Part shown: piece after piece, positions 34,601 through 49,340 of the stretch | Position numbering within the stretch: the first letter of the stretch is position 1 | Layout: each line of letters starts with the position of its first letter | DNA from: Antedon bifida | Taxonomy: Eukaryota > Echinodermata > Crinoidea > Comatulida > Antedonidae | Assembly (NCBI GenBank): GCA_963402885.1 | Contig: OY727095.1 | Span: 5,213,001-5,277,000, forward strand | Length of the DNA stretch: 64,000 bases | Reading direction: 5' to 3' | The notes under the pieces: generated by a model | Seen by the model: only the letters and a program-made list of their open reading frames with translations | Databases searched by the model: none | What the model was told of the DNA's origin: nothing | Program-made: the position numbers and the translations under genes

Positions 34601-37600
34601 AATTATTTCAACAATTGTTTTAATACCTACTGTACATTTTAAGTATACCAAATAATATCTATGACTTTCATAAACATAAATATAAACAAAAGTGATAAAT
34701 ATAAAATAGTATTTAAAAAATTATCCACTATGGAAAAGTAATCATAGATTCAAGCAGGAAGTTGAAAAGGGCTTTAGGAAGTCATCACAGCGTTTGTGTG
34801 TTAATCAAACAATTTAGTAAATTTGACACAAGGGGACAATTATTGCTTAAAATATATTAATGGTCGTTTTTTTTTTTTTGGTTTTTGACAGTTGGTGTTA
34901 GTTCACCTGGGACAAATTTAAATAACTTGTTGTTACTATGGAAACTACTAACAAAAAGTGTTTGTGTATACATTGTTAATTCATAAATATATGAATATAA
35001 TAGTATATTTTTGTCTTTTGTTTATTCTTACTTTGTACAATTTGAAATAAAACATCTAAATTAAAAGATATTTTTAATTAATAAAACAACAAAATATTTG
35101 AATAATTTAAAAATGTAAAATCTCATCAATTACCCCCGAGATGTAAAAACTTTTAATCAATCCACGTATTACAAAATTGATAACATTATGATTGATAAAA
35201 CTACATTTAAAACCAAGAATAAACAAATTAAAAATCATACAATAATTGAACTTGATGTTTTTGTTTACCTCCTCCTCCTCCTCAAAATATGTAAGTCAAG
35301 TTCTGTTGGTTCCATTGACCCTGAACTACTGTACAGATGAAATATGACTGGTGACAATGATGAATACCACAAACCAGAAAAAACACAAATCATTACCTCA
35401 CTTCCTGCTTGAATACTTTTATATGCCGCTTATTTCCCATCCATTAAACTTTTCCCCTGTTATCCCCAATGGAAGTAATTATGTGTCTATTATAAAATCC
35501 ACAAATTTTTGTTGAATCAAGTAGTTTTAATCCAAAATACAACTGGCCATTTTTCAAACAAATCCATGTACTTAATTGTACTAGTCAGTTAAAATTCTAC
35601 TATTTGATATACAGTAGTTAATATAGTTTGTATAAAATAACCAAAAAGATGCTCTCCTACAAAATATATAATATATAGTTGTTGGCGGAAAAAGTTTTAT
35701 CAATAAATAGATAAAACAGACAAACTATTGGTACATATTGTATTTCAAATATCTTTTACTACCTAAACAAACTTTTCAACAATTTTCTTATACTTTTTTC
35801 TTTTTTAAAGTTTTTTTTTAGATCAAGTGGAGATATTAAACCTAATCAGGGAAGAGGGATATTTTTCTAAACAAATTCTCTAAATCACTTGCATTGCCAG
35901 TTCACAACTTTCTTCCAATTGTTTATAATATTCTAAATTGGTTATTTCTATTGTGAATCTGTTGCAATGCGCAGTTTGTTCAAGAGTAGATTAGTGCTTT
36001 CAGTTCTATCTTTCCTAAGGGAAAACCTAGGCTTTTAATGTTAAATCTTTTCTAATTTTTGAATAATGTGCTTTTCAGTAATTGTAATCAGTAACAACTA
36101 TTTATTTGTGTTCTATAATCTCTAATAGTAGATCACTAGACTATTGTTTCCATAAATCATAATCTGCCATATTATCAGTTTTACTTTTACCAAAGATAAA
36201 ATATTGATGGTTGAATTATATGTTACGAATGAAGCAGAGCTCAATCTTTCTAATATCATAACATCCTCCAAACTAACAAACAGGAGGACTGCCCAGTCCA
36301 TTTTTCCTTTGACAAAATACAATGGAAAAGATTGAGTTGATAGTACAATTTCTGCCCTGAATTTGCAACTGAAAATATTTTACCTTATTTATCATACAAA
36401 TTAATAAATAATTTAAATGTATAGTATAAATTATGAAAATGTTTTTAACATTAATGATGCACCTGGAAGAAATGCCACTACTGGTCGATAATTGTTCCCA
36501 ACAGATCAATCAATATCAATATTTAATTTAACTAATTAATAAACTAATTCTACTTATCATTTATGTAGAAATCTAAATCTTCGTAAATAAAACACACTGG
36601 TTTTGTCCAACTTCTCATTATAAGAACTTGTAGGTAAATTAGCCCCTTGTGAAATTGAAAACCTTGAAGGATTGAACTATGAACACAATTGCTAATATTC
36701 ACAAGGGATCCAACTAAAGTACCCATAATTAATAGACAATTATCACAAATACTTAATTTATTAAGTACGTGTGACCAGGTCTTACAATAACTTTTACAAA
36801 TGGATTATTATTTTATATTGCACAAAAAAAAACCCACAAAAATAATTATCAATTTCAAAAATGGTATTTATCCATGTAAGTTAAATATAACTTTAATGTG
36901 CTAATTATTATCAATCAGTTTGTCCAAATCTACAGATAATTAACTACAATTTAATTATTTTACATTATTGGCAATTATTAAAGTCACATAATTCATATCA
37001 TATTTTATGATCCGACATTTAAATAGAATTTAATTATTTTCTAAAATTCATTACATATAATATGATTGATTGGAAGTAAATCATATCTAAACATTGAGCT
37101 CTAGGCTAAGTTTAACCATGGTTTAATGTCAACCAGTTTCATTATTTGTAAAAGTATTCTACAGGTCACAATTTAGAGATTTTACTAGACCTATAATGTG
37201 AAAAAAACATACTATAAATATTATAGCCCTAATGTTGCAAATCAATGATTACAACCATTTTTGGTATTTTTTTTACTATTTTTGTAAATATTTTCTTTGT
37301 ATTTTCATGAAAATGAATGGGTTACTACAATAATATTGTTTTGAATTGCCAATGTTTCTAACATTAATGTAATCAAGTGTTGATAGAAGAAAGGAAATTA
37401 ACCATTTAAAACATTTCTTATTTAATTTTAATGTTTTAGGAGTGTGAACTGGGCAACGTAATTCATAGCCTCTGTCTGCTGACTTGTTACAAATAATCTT
37501 AAACTTTCTAAAGAAACTTTTCTGAATCATATACTAGAATTGAAAGTTTAAACAAAAAAATATGAATTTCTGCTAATATGTAACCAACAACATGCAGTGT

Positions 37601-40151
37601 TTAACAATACTCAGACGTTTCTAGTTCAAATAGTATACACTTGAATAAAAGCGTTTTCATGCTATCATAATATTCTAGCATTCTCAATTCTAATAGTCTA
37701 GACTGCACTCAACAATTCTCTGCACAAAACTTACAAATGGCAGGATCTCAAAAGTTAAAAAAAAAAATCATTGCCAAGTTTACATACGTCATATTCCAAG
37801 AACAAAATCATAGTCACTAAAATGTGATGAACGGAACTCATCGTTCTTTAATTTTCCCATATTATATTTGTGGATTTCATTTGGTTATTGTTTGACAATT
37901 TTTGTACATAACATTTCAATGGAAATAAGTTTGTAAAGCATTCAAATTTTCAATTTACTAAACATTTTGTATGACATTATCTTCGTTTGATTTATCATAA
38001 TAGAAAATAAATTACAATCTATATTTTACATAGAAATTATAATCAAAATTAGCCATAAAAATAAAATAACATTTGAAATGTTTTAAATTACTTAAAAACA
38101 GACAATCTTGTTAAGAAAAAGAGTTCTACAAAAGGGGGCCTGCTCGTAAATTATCCTAGCTACAATTAGAAGCAATTCCATCGGCTTTAACTAAAGAAAA
38201 CTTGTAATCTGGTCCCTGGTGACCAGCCGATGACAGTCTACCACTTTTGAAGGAATTGAGGACTGTTTAAAACCTAATAGATGGTTCGTCAAATCCCCGG
38301 ACGACTCCTCAAACCGATGACAAAATTACAAGATCAGTAGTGAAGATTATCAAAATGTTGTTGAATCAACCTGAAAACTATTTTACATCTGGTTTTAATA
38401 TCACAAGTTGAATCAAGTGAAATTTAGTTCACAATATGCCAACAATTCTATCAGTATCAATATACCTTTACTTGACACTTTACAATTTTAATTGAGTTCA
38501 TTTGTTTTTCTTTTAGAAACAATTTAATTGGTTTTTGTTTTATGAAGTGTACGTCATCACCATCCTTTTTGTGTGACTGTAATGACTATACCAGAAAGTC
38601 TTGTGGTTTTAACAAACTCATAAATTATGATGATAGAGGGCATCCTAAATAGCTAATCAAAATATATTAAAATAACCGTTAAAATTATAAATAGGACAAG
38701 GTGATATAGAATAAACTATTGTTTAGTGGAAAGGAAAAAAATGTGGGGAAAGACATGATGAATAAAATATCTCTGGAAAGACTAAGATGGATTATGCCAA
38801 TGTCTCAACTTCACTGCTTAATTTTACACAAATATGAAAGAAAATTAATTTTAAAAAAGCAATCAATATGTAACAAAAATTTATAATAGTTTTAATCTAT
38901 TGTATTTTTTACAGTTAACAATCTGTCTAACATTGTACAATTAGCGATTCTTTCCCTCCCAAACATCCGAAAGTTTGTTCAAAGTGACAAGTTTATAAGG
39001 AAACATCAGAGTTAATTAGGGGTAACATTTCACAGTAAGGGCTATGGGGCTTAGACCTACAGCTGGAAGTCAATAGTAATAACAAGAAGCCAACTAGAAT
39101 TTAGATAGTGGGGACATACTAGCTTGTTATCATTCTGACGCAGGGCACAGGAAAAAAATCAAGCATTGTGATGAGTCACCTCACTTTCACTTTCTGTACT
39201 AGACAAACGGGCTGCGGAAGAAAAGATGGAATGGCTACAGGACGACAGGAACATATTAAAATTGAAAGAACGAAAATGTATAATGGAATTGTGGGATTGA
39301 AACAGGAAACAAGGTGAATAAAAAAATTTCTGAAATAAAAAATAGGAAACTGAAATTGTAGAAAGAACAGATTTTGTTATGAAACGATGAATTAGGCCCA
39401 AATATTTTTTTGTAAATTGTACGTCATAAAGTCATTAAAATGCTGCCATGAAGGAACTTTTAAATCTAAAAACCATATTACAAAGCTAACTAAAGAACAC
39501 AAGGTCAAATATGAGCAGGCAGATTAGTAGCAAATGGATACAAGCATACTAAATAATTGTGACCAGTCATTTACATTTTTTTAAGTTCATGCTTAATAAC
39601 TTATAATGCAAGAGCATCGGTACTGTTAGCTTTGTCACAATATCATTTGTTTTATTCAATATGCTCTTGTAGAAAAACACAATAAAAAGATGTGGAATAT
39701 GATCAAGAATACGCAAAAGCACATCAGAGAGAACCATATAAATTGCGATAGAGACAATTATTTTCATCTGTATTAATATAAGAATATTGTGCTAAAAAAA
39801 GTCTATCAATTTGTAGTTGATAACATGTTACAAACATCATCAATTCTTTTATTATTATATCAAGGCTCATATATTGGTGTGATTTATACCGTCATGCGTA
39901 AGTTGAAATATTCATAGAATCATGGTCAATAATTTCAGAAGCTTTGTATTCAGCGATGCGGCAAAGAAACAATTGCAATGGCATCCATATCAATTTGATT
40001 CTGCATGTGAGCTCTCTGCTGTAACTTGGGGTATTTAGTTTTTAATTAATGACATACACACAGCTAAGTTTAATGATATCGAGTCGCCCAAGCGCAACAA
40101 TAAGTAATGTAAACTTATTTTAATGTAAGGTCAGTGAAATATTAAACATAA
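28616..40151. other. Long AT-rich stretch without recognised gene
   Basis: I see no credible coding exon or known repeat family here. A (CCT)n microsatellite lies at about 35267-35283. A GC-richer block with short inverted repeats lies at 38120-38340. Open frames are all under 90 codons and at chance level for this composition. Confidence 0.55.
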
Positions 40152-40652
40152 TTAGAATAAGTCAGTCTTCGATAATGATAGAATAATGTATTTTTGTGAA
40201 TTTGTAGGATCAACGGATGAGATAAAGTTTACGAGAATAAACAAATTACAAATCAACAACAGTTTTCTAATGGACTCGGCCGAACTGACATTTTTTAATC
40301 CTATTTTTTTAAAACCAATATTGTAAATACGTTGGTTGTAATCTTTAACAGACGATAGTTGAAATGGATCAACTGACTGATTTATGTTGTAAATGTTGTG
40401 AATTACGAGTTTGTTTAGGAAATCAGAAATGCATTTTTTAAAGCAATATTTATTTAAAGGGCATTCTTCACTGGGTATGGGATCATAAATGTATTCGCAG
40501 CAAAAGCCAGGCAACATCAAAAAGCAATCACAAAAGTGATTACAAGAAGGTGAAGACAATGGCCCAAGTTGTGGATTAAGTGACGACGACGAACCAGATG
40601 CTAAGAATTGTCGCCAACATCCGACTGACTGGAATGAATGTTGATAACTGGA
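40152..40652 (-). other. 166-codon open frame, Cys-rich first half, unidentified
   Basis: This is the longest open frame outside the known genes, from 40652 down to TAA at 40152. The N-terminal part is of mixed composition with Ser runs (LASGSSSSLNPQLGPLSSPS), then a Cys-rich part (CNHFCDCF, GFCCEY, EECPL, YCFKKC). The second half is AT-biased (NIYNINQSVDPFQLSS, FKKIGLKNV). No initiator ATG opens the frame and no family is recognised. It may be a terminal exon, a decayed mobile-element fragment or chance. Confidence 0.3.
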
Positions 40653-43600
40653 TTATTGGTGACTTACTGTAAAAACCTTGATTCGATCAAATACATAGAT
40701 AACGGAACGGAAATCCACAACGCACCAGTTTCGATGAGGAAATGTTGCAATTATCGTTTGATCTTAGAGGAATCATTGGTAACAAACTTGGGGGGCATCC
40801 CATCCATTATACTTCATTAATATTTCAAGAATTTTCTATTTCATAAACTTATTCAAAAATCTCAAACATGAACAAAAAATATCAAAAGATAGGCTACTAT
40901 TAAATTCATACAGTATACACATATACAGTTTGTTGATACTACAATTTACATTTTTATCTAGAATTTTAAAAAGTGTATTTTAAAAAGATTATTTAATATA
41001 ATAATCTTAAGTAATAAATAATCTACCCTTAACACACACACAGTTTGTATAAACACAAAAATGAAACAGTAACTTATACATTCACATGCCATACACATAA
41101 GACACTAATTACTTTAATTTTACTGAAGTCACGAAAAATGTTTTTAAAAATTCAAAAATTCAAAATAAAATATGTCATCATTATTTAGCAATTTTTCTGA
41201 TTGCTAATAACATTCATCTCTGACCAAACTGTGAACCCCATATTTTTCTTGAGAAGGATTTTGTTGGCCCTCAGGGCTAAGCCGAAACGCTCCCCAGGTA
41301 GGCTTCTTTAAAACCAACTAAGTTGACTTGTAAAGGTTTCTAGCAAAGCATTCATTCAGTATCATGGGCTTCCCATTTGGGCTTAGAATGAAAGGCAATG
41401 ACCTTGTTGAATTAGTTCATAATAAATGATACTGCCGAGAGCAAAACGCACCCCACGGTATGCGACGACGACAATTGAACTCCACGCTGCAACCTACAAT
41501 TAACATGTAATCAAATAAAAGCTTGTTAAATGGGGGAAATGATTTGCTACTTAGGTAAATACTTATCTACCAAACATGTTTAGCTAAATCTTTAACCTCC
41601 AATAAAAGAGGTATACCAATAATTGTTGTACATATTTTAAAACTAATCTTTGTAATATTGAGAACATAATAAATATGTGGTAAATTCAAACCAGCACCTA
41701 GTTTAAAAAAAAAAAGGATAGTTGAATCATTGGTGTATCTAGCCTTGAGTATTTGATTGAGCTAGCCTTGGTATTCTGACATTGACTGGGCCATCGCTGT
41801 TCTCCCAGATGCCGGTTATTCCAACATTGCTAGCTACTACTGTTTTTACTAACTTTTGCAAAAAATATCCACAGGAAAAATGTACTTAAGCAATATATAT
41901 ATATTCTGGAGATATTTAGAATGATTTCAGTATACATTTGGCCTACTGCATTTTGTTTTCATCGTTTTATTTCGCATTAATAATCTTTCTCCCACCTTCA
42001 TCACTGCATTAATATTAAGTAAAGTAATATGAAATTGAATGTCAACAAACAGTTCTGTTTAGACAGAATTCATAACGGTATGATTGACGGAGATAGAAAA
42101 ACATTACGGTCTTCAATTTCAGCTTGAAAAAGCAAAATTATCTAGGAAAAATCTAGTTTATTTGTTGAAGTAAGTAATCCTAATATTCGGGTAGTGTTTA
42201 CCCAGTGTTAGCAACCATTTTTAAGGGATGGGGAACATGGATGAAGATGTAATATTGGAGAATGCCTGATGGTTTTAACGCTGCATGTTTATCTACTGTC
42301 ATGAGTCATTTTCTCAGCTGTCAGTGTTGGTGCTACTGACCAACACATTTGCAATGAAATTCCTCAAGTCTGTCAGATAAATTTAAATATCAGAATAAAC
42401 TACTTGAATTTCCAATTCATATTTTGTATTACATAATCATTAGAAATAGAGATTTTAATAAAAAAAACATTTCAACTGGAAAAACCTTTAAGTTGAAAAT
42501 ATAAATAATTTAATTGTCATGAACCTTGACAGGTGTGGTGGTATAATACGAATGTCAACTTTACTATAAAACATAATATATTTGCAGGGAGGTTTAACAA
42601 ACATTGTTATTAAAATTTGTTTATTACATTTTTCATGACAAAGTAATAAGTATATCAACAAATGAATATGCATTAAATGTATTTTTATGTATTTGTTGAA
42701 TCGAAGAAAAATATTTGCATTAAAGTGCGAAAAAGAAAGTTAAAACATGACCTTGTTTGTAATTTTTTTCATTCCAGACAAACAGTATAAATATTAACAA
42801 CAACCATTCTGTTCTTTGTTAATCAACTTTTCATTATAATTAGAGGCTAAAATTTACTTTGAAGATAAGAAACATGGGTTTAAATAACGGGAAATATAAC
42901 TAAGAACACGGCTAAAGATATTGTCGGGTTCGTTAATATTTAGCAGGTGCTTTAATAAACGCAAAGCCACCCAAAAATTAAGATCACATGCTTAGTTTTA
43001 AGGCTGTACTTTTATAACAAATAATAAATAAGAAACATAATTTTCTACTTGCATATTATTTTGCATTATTTAATTTGTTTTGAAATAAAATGTGGACAAA
43101 AGAATTTGTAAAATCACGACGGCAACATCATGATGAGGCAACTTCTTAACCTTAATATGGTACCTTATAAATTCCATTTTAGTAGAAAGATGACTTAGGT
43201 TTTAACTCAAAAGCTAGGTACTATATGCAAACTAATCAGGATATATGCGTTATGCTACGATTCTCCTCAAAATCACATTTCACAAAGAATCAAAGCGCAT
43301 CTGAAAGGTGTCCCCAGGCAATTCAACCATCTCGCGGCATTGGACAAAAAAACTTCACCGTGATGTTGGTGCGTACCATCGCAAACATTTCTCAATGTAG
43401 ATTCTAATTAGAGAGAATACACATTTGATTGTATATCACTTACACAATTATTTTGCCTGACACCTTTACAGAGAGTAATTTTCTTGGTAAAATCCCAAGA
43501 GATGCACGACCCAAATACGAAATCCTATTCTTCCTAGCCTCCAACTCCCCCAGATGCTGTGAATTGTATTTCACCTGTTTTTGGCCAAGATTTTTTTTTC

Positions 43601-46600
43601 AGTTGTTTAAATCAAATCAAGGGGTATTGGACCAAATAGGTCAGACGTATTAGCATTCCCTTACCACCTGTATACACGACCTCATGGGTAGTAGAAAATG
43701 TCCAAACGTTTTTACAAAACAGTAAAACTTCCTCCTATAACTATGCCCAGCAATTATGAATTTTACTTCACTTAAATGTGGCATAGTTTTCTAAATAGGG
43801 TGCGTTGTTTTTAAACCTTGAAAATTGGTATAATAAAAAATAAGAAATCATATCAGTAGATTCAAATCATATCTGGAATAATAAAAATAACTTTTGATAT
43901 GGGGAAAATATTAGTTACGATGAGTTGGTTAATAACATCATTGTACATGCTGTAATTTAATAATTAAAAACAACAAAATTTAGTTTTTGTATAATTACAT
44001 GAAGACTATAGAACTATGAAAGGCATGAAACGGCAGAAACGTAACCCTACTTCCGCCATGAAGATTATTTCTATACTGGTCACAACGAGGGCAAAAAATT
44101 AGTGACACAGGTGTGCAGAATAGACAGGGCAATGTCCAGAAATTACCAATGACAGTCTAATTTAAAGAAAAGATGGGAAAATGCTGGACGCTATCAAGCT
44201 TATTATAAAAACCACAATTCAAACCGATTTGGACAAAAGAAGTTTATTAAAACCAGGTTTTACTTAAACCTATATTTTGTACCTTTTTGATAAAATAATA
44301 ATACCTCCTGTTTTCTGATTCAAAAATCTTATTTACAATATCAAATAAATATTTGTACTATTATATCTTAAACAAGTTTGTGATGAAGTACAAAATATTA
44401 TTTTATCACACAAACATTTTAAAAAAATGAGAAAAAAGATGTATTGAAACAGGTTGGGCTTTACCTATTTTCTTTAACATTACATGTTTTTTTTTTAGAT
44501 TCAACCAACAGTATTACGGTCAGCTCGTTACAAAAGCTACGCTAAATGAGAACATAAAGACCATTACGAGATTCTGGGATGCGGAACAAATAAGATGGCA
44601 GTATACGATTTTGGAAAGACAATTTTCAAAATTAACTTCACATAGATTATGAGACGAACGACACAAGTTGATGTTGATTGAACTTATTAATCTTAATCAT
44701 CAATGCGATTAAAGTCCAATCATTGTCTTTTTAATTTGGATAAAGTGGTTGGCGTGGGTCGTTTGGAATGAATTGGGCCAAAAACAGAATGAATCAAGTA
44801 TGAAAAGGTACTGAGTTAATCATGCAGGAGGCTTGAGGATTCCGATTCCCAATGCAATCATGAACGGTACGAAGACGTTCCCAAAGGAGACAATTTCTAT
44901 CTAAGATCCCGCCTTACTGTTGCCTAGCACTAGATTAAGTTTCAGATATCATAGCAAGTTCGCAATATAGAAGCTAACTAAAACACTAATAACAATGCAA
45001 TTCACAATAATAAAAAAACCAAGGTGTAAAGTTGCAAATCTGTTATTTAACAGAATTTTGAAAACGGCTTATTGGCTATGTCAACTGGACAATGAAATGA
45101 CCAGTTATTGTCCAGTATTAATTGGATTCTACATTTTGATAGCTAATGCTGATTCTCTGGTGACCATGTTAGTTAAGATCATTGAAGGCATTATTAACTT
45201 AGATACAAGATATTACTGACCTTCCTACTATTAGAAATCAAACTGGTCAGTTGAGACTTGTTTTACATGGCCAACTGAAAGTGATAAAATTATATGAAAT
45301 ATGACACTAAATAGAACAAAATAAAATTTAATTACGCAAAGGCTTTAAGTACGAGACAATACAAAGAACAGGCTTAACGCTCGCCAGAGGATTGGCTATT
45401 GGCTTCTGTTGATAAGGGACTGTTAGTATACCCAGATTTTATTCTCTTTTCCACCTTTTCAGACATAAAATTAACGAAAACAGAAATTGCCTTTGATAAA
45501 CATTTGACCGCTACTAACTAAATTAAATTTGAACATCGTATTTTCAGTTAGTAAATTGTTGTAAAATGTAAATCAAATTTTTACAGTTTAACAATTAAAA
45601 TTACAAGAAAATAAGTATAACATATTCATTAAAAATTACAAATTTTAATTTTTTTTTTCAAAAGAAATTGCATGTGCAACTAAAGACAATTACATGTTTT
45701 AAACATCAGATCCCTTTATTTTAAACTGTATTTAATATCACAAAATTGATTTTTATTAAATATCGAAAAGAAGAAAGTGTTTATAAATCCTAAAATATTA
45801 TTAGTAATAATTAGTATACAATATTATAACCATAATAATATACTGGATAGGTAATTGGGTAACATAGTAGTTTGAAGTAAAACTGACTGAAATCCCTGAT
45901 GACTTCAACCTGTTCATATTAGATTCCCCTGGTAGTTGGACTCAAATACATTTATATGAAAAACAATACACAAGTAAGAAATATACTGACAACTTTGATC
46001 AAGCATTGAAACAAGGACATGAATAATTTCATAATTATACTTAATGAGAAAAATAACAATTGTTTATATAATATTTGCTAGCTACAAGTTATTGGGTATT
46101 TCTACACCAAAAGCATTTCATTTCATATTGAATGATAAATATTTTTAAGATAAGATAAACATTATTCGGTTATTTTACTACAAATAAAAATGTGTTCAAT
46201 TTTACTTGAGATAACTACGGTTTAGGTTTATCTACAGTACTAGTTTTTAATGGCCATTTTACTACAAAAATGACAAAATCGTAATTTTAAATTTGATGAG
46301 ATAAATGAAATAAATATTGTCATCAAATGAAAATTATCAATATCTAAGCATTTAATTGAAAAATAAATTATTGATATTATTATTATTTGAACTATGTTCA
46401 TTTTTCCGCTACATATCTTCGTCACCTCTCATTCTTAAATTACCGACTTATTTTGTCTCTTAAGATTTTATTTAATTTAAATTTATATAGAATTGTAGAA
46501 TTCCAAGGTTAAAACAAAGTATTTAGGTCAATAATTTAGACCATCTTTGTGTAATTCAAGATCAAATATCATTCGCTATAATTCATCTATCCAAGGATAG

Positions 46601-47425
46601 TTTCTTTCTTTCTTTTTCTCTATTTTGAGACTAGAAATGCCCATGTCTCCACCGTTGGATCATAGAATGACGGAGAACCAAAAGATTGCAAACCAAAAAT
46701 TATAAAAAAAATGCCTTTAGCTTTTAAGGAAATGAAAGATTCATTGAGAAAATCCTCAAACATGTGTAAATTTCCCTTTGTCACGGTATATAGGCAATGT
46801 AGGGATTAAAAACAAATTAAAACAATTTGTTAAATTTTTATACATATTATACAGAACGAAGAAATAAAGTATAAGAGTGGACTAAGAATTGTATAAATTC
46901 TGTTAAGAGTTGAATAAATATGTACATACAACCACAAGCCTTTGTGGATATGCAGTAATTTCTAAGCTACTCAGTAATAGAATAGGAAAGAGAATAATCG
47001 AAGCTTTATTTGTTCTTACGTCTGGGGTCACCAAGTTTCATTTGTAAAGGGTTAGCAGTTTATCGAAATGAGGCTAGGTCAATATTGGCTTAAAATCGGG
47101 GACGTTGGCCGACTGAGTTCACTGACGAATGTTGGCCTTTCTGGTAAATATTATTCCCTAACTCAATTTTATTAACAATTTGTTAATGATGAGAACTGTA
47201 ATAAGATTAAATAAGAAACACAAAACAATTTAGATCTTTTCAAAAGTAATAATGAATTGTAAATGTTTTCTACTAAAATTGAATTGATTATTATAATTAT
47301 GTTTAAAAAACAAACAATTATTAATTTGATAAAACTAAAATTTACAGGATATGTACAATATTACTAAACAAAACATTTTATATTTTTAGGACATTGGAAA
47401 TTTAAACATTTAAAATTTGTTATAT
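40653..47425. other. AT-rich stretch with several GC-richer islands
   Basis: No identified gene. GC-richer islands occur at about 41220-41500, 43220-43680, 44810-44960 and 47030-47140. They are candidates for conserved regulatory elements or old exons, judged on composition alone. The exon-like segment at 44499-44652 is listed separately. Confidence 0.5.
44499..44652 (+). other. Possible terminal exon, unidentified product
   Basis: A strong pyrimidine tract and AG (CATG, ten T, AG) end at 44498. From there one frame is open for 50 codons to TGA 44650-44652 and reads FNQQYYGQLVTKATLNENIK, then FWDAEQIRWQYTILERQFSK and LTSHRL. The peptide has a balanced composition with three aromatic-rich blocks, unlike random AT-rich frames nearby. 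I cannot name a family and see no partner exon. Confidence 0.25.
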
Positions 47426-47767
47426 TTAAAGATATATTGTCCCCCTAATTTTAATTTTTTTGTTGAATATGTTATTTTAATGTCACATAATAGTTATTCA
47501 CTCTCACAAAAAATTGGGTCTGAAAAAAATTTATCTACCTGAGAAAAATGTAATTTAAAGCAAAAAATGGTCAAATTGTCTGGAAGACAATGAGTTTTTG
47601 GGTAATTTAACTGTTTATTTTGTCTTTTTATAGGTGAAATAATTTTTTTCCCCCGTTTTTTTTCTAATGGAAGTGAACAACTTCATTAAAACGGCAAAAT
47701 GGCCTATTCAAAGTCCGATTTTAAAAATCTTTATTTTTCATGATTTTGGGGGACAATACATCTTTAA
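47426..47767. mobile_element. MITE, TTAAAGAT-ATTGTCC family, copy 3
   Basis: TTAAAGATATATTGTCCCCC at 47426 is inverted as GGGGGACAATACATCTTTAA ending at 47767, enclosing about 342 bases. It is the longest of the three copies. Its interior has the same GTTTATTTTGTCTTTTTATA, CTTCATTAAAAC and TTTTTCATGATTTTGG blocks as copy 1. Confidence 0.85.
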
Positions 47768-49159
47768 TTGTCAATTTCTTAAAGTATTTATTTGTTGTTT
47801 CTTTTTTATGCTATTTATTCAATATGTATTGATGTGAAAAAGTAGCTCACAAAATGTATGTTGGCAAGTTAAAGTTCAGTAGAAGGAATTTTTCGGGTGA
47901 TTTCCTCAAAGACAACAATTCATTTCTTTTAGTAACCAAATCTTGCGAGAAGAACGAGCTAATTGCCGGTGAATTGGATGTGGTAGCCAGGGATATTAAA
48001 ACTGAACAAAAAAGTAAGACACATCTGTTGGACATTAAGTTTAGCTAACTGTAATATTAAGCAAAGTAGATGAGGTCAGGCTACCTAGGACCACTGCCAT
48101 AACTGATAGGTAGAATCATCCATTTCTCTTCCTAAGTACAGTGATTAAACTCATAGCATAAAACAAAAGCTATCAGGCCTTTAATCACCACCTATACTAG
48201 TTGGCTCCACTGAGGAATTCGGATCAATCATTAAAAGAAAGGCAGCCATTTTGAAGCAGGTCACCTTCTGATATATATTTATCTGGTAATGATTGAGAAT
48301 GTATTGAAGGAAGTGTGGTAGTAACAGGTTGACCTCACCGAGGAGAGTCAAGTACTAGGATCAAAAGGTTGCCTAAACTGTTTATATGGAGTGCCCTGAT
48401 TGGTTAAAAGTATCACAAACTGTAAAATACAGACTATTTTATAACATTTTAAATAATAATTTTTTAATACTAATTCCCGCAATGTTAAAACATAGCAAAC
48501 TTGATTATTGTGTTGTGTTGACATTGACAAACCATTCAAAAGAAATTTATTTACCCCTTTGTCAAAGATTTCAACAGGAAATAGTGAATAAATATAGCCG
48601 TATTTCAAAGACGTGACTATTATATTATACAATGTTTACTGTTTTTAAACTGAAATGAACTCCTAAACATTAAATTCAAATGATTTATGAATACTACTAG
48701 GATACAAAGAGCAACTAGAGTCTGTAATATGACCTATTCAATTTACGCAGACAAATCAGAACTCGTGCTTTTAACCTGTGTTGTTAAAATCAAGCTAGTA
48801 TACCATCCCTTCTGTCAGAATGTATTTTGTTTGCCACACTCCACAGGTGGGCGAGTCATATGCAGTAAAACAAGCATTACATCAGTCTTCACTCTTGCTA
48901 TACTAATTTTAGAAAGAATCGTTCTATTGTATCACAGAGATGTATCCTATATATAGCATAGATCCTTACCAAACAATAAGTAAAGATAGAAATACCCTGT
49001 TCACTGTTCATCCAACAACTCACTATACTTTAGAAACCTAACAATAAACAATATAGATTATCACATTAAAACCGAGATGAACACATCATGTTCCAGAAGC
49101 TAAAAAGTTAAATTGAAGCGCAATAATCAATTATTTTGTCCATATACAGTAATGATATA

Positions 49160-49340
49160 TCCATATAGTAATGCTATTTCCATATAGTAATGCTATATTC
49201 CTATACACTACTTTACAGTATATCAATAGTTAAATACTATATATCCATATATAGTTACATTATGTCCATATATAGTTACATTATGTCCATATATAGTTAC
49301 ATTATGTCCATATATAGTTACATTATGTCCATATGTACAT
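49160..49340. repeat. 21-bp minisatellite with a related 19-20-bp leader
   Basis: Four exact copies of TCCATATATAGTTACATTAT plus G occupy 49244-49327, followed by a partial copy. To the left, CCATATAGTAATGCTATTT-like units at 49160-49200 look like an older relative. The repeating MSIYSYI frame it creates is not a gene. Confidence 0.85.
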
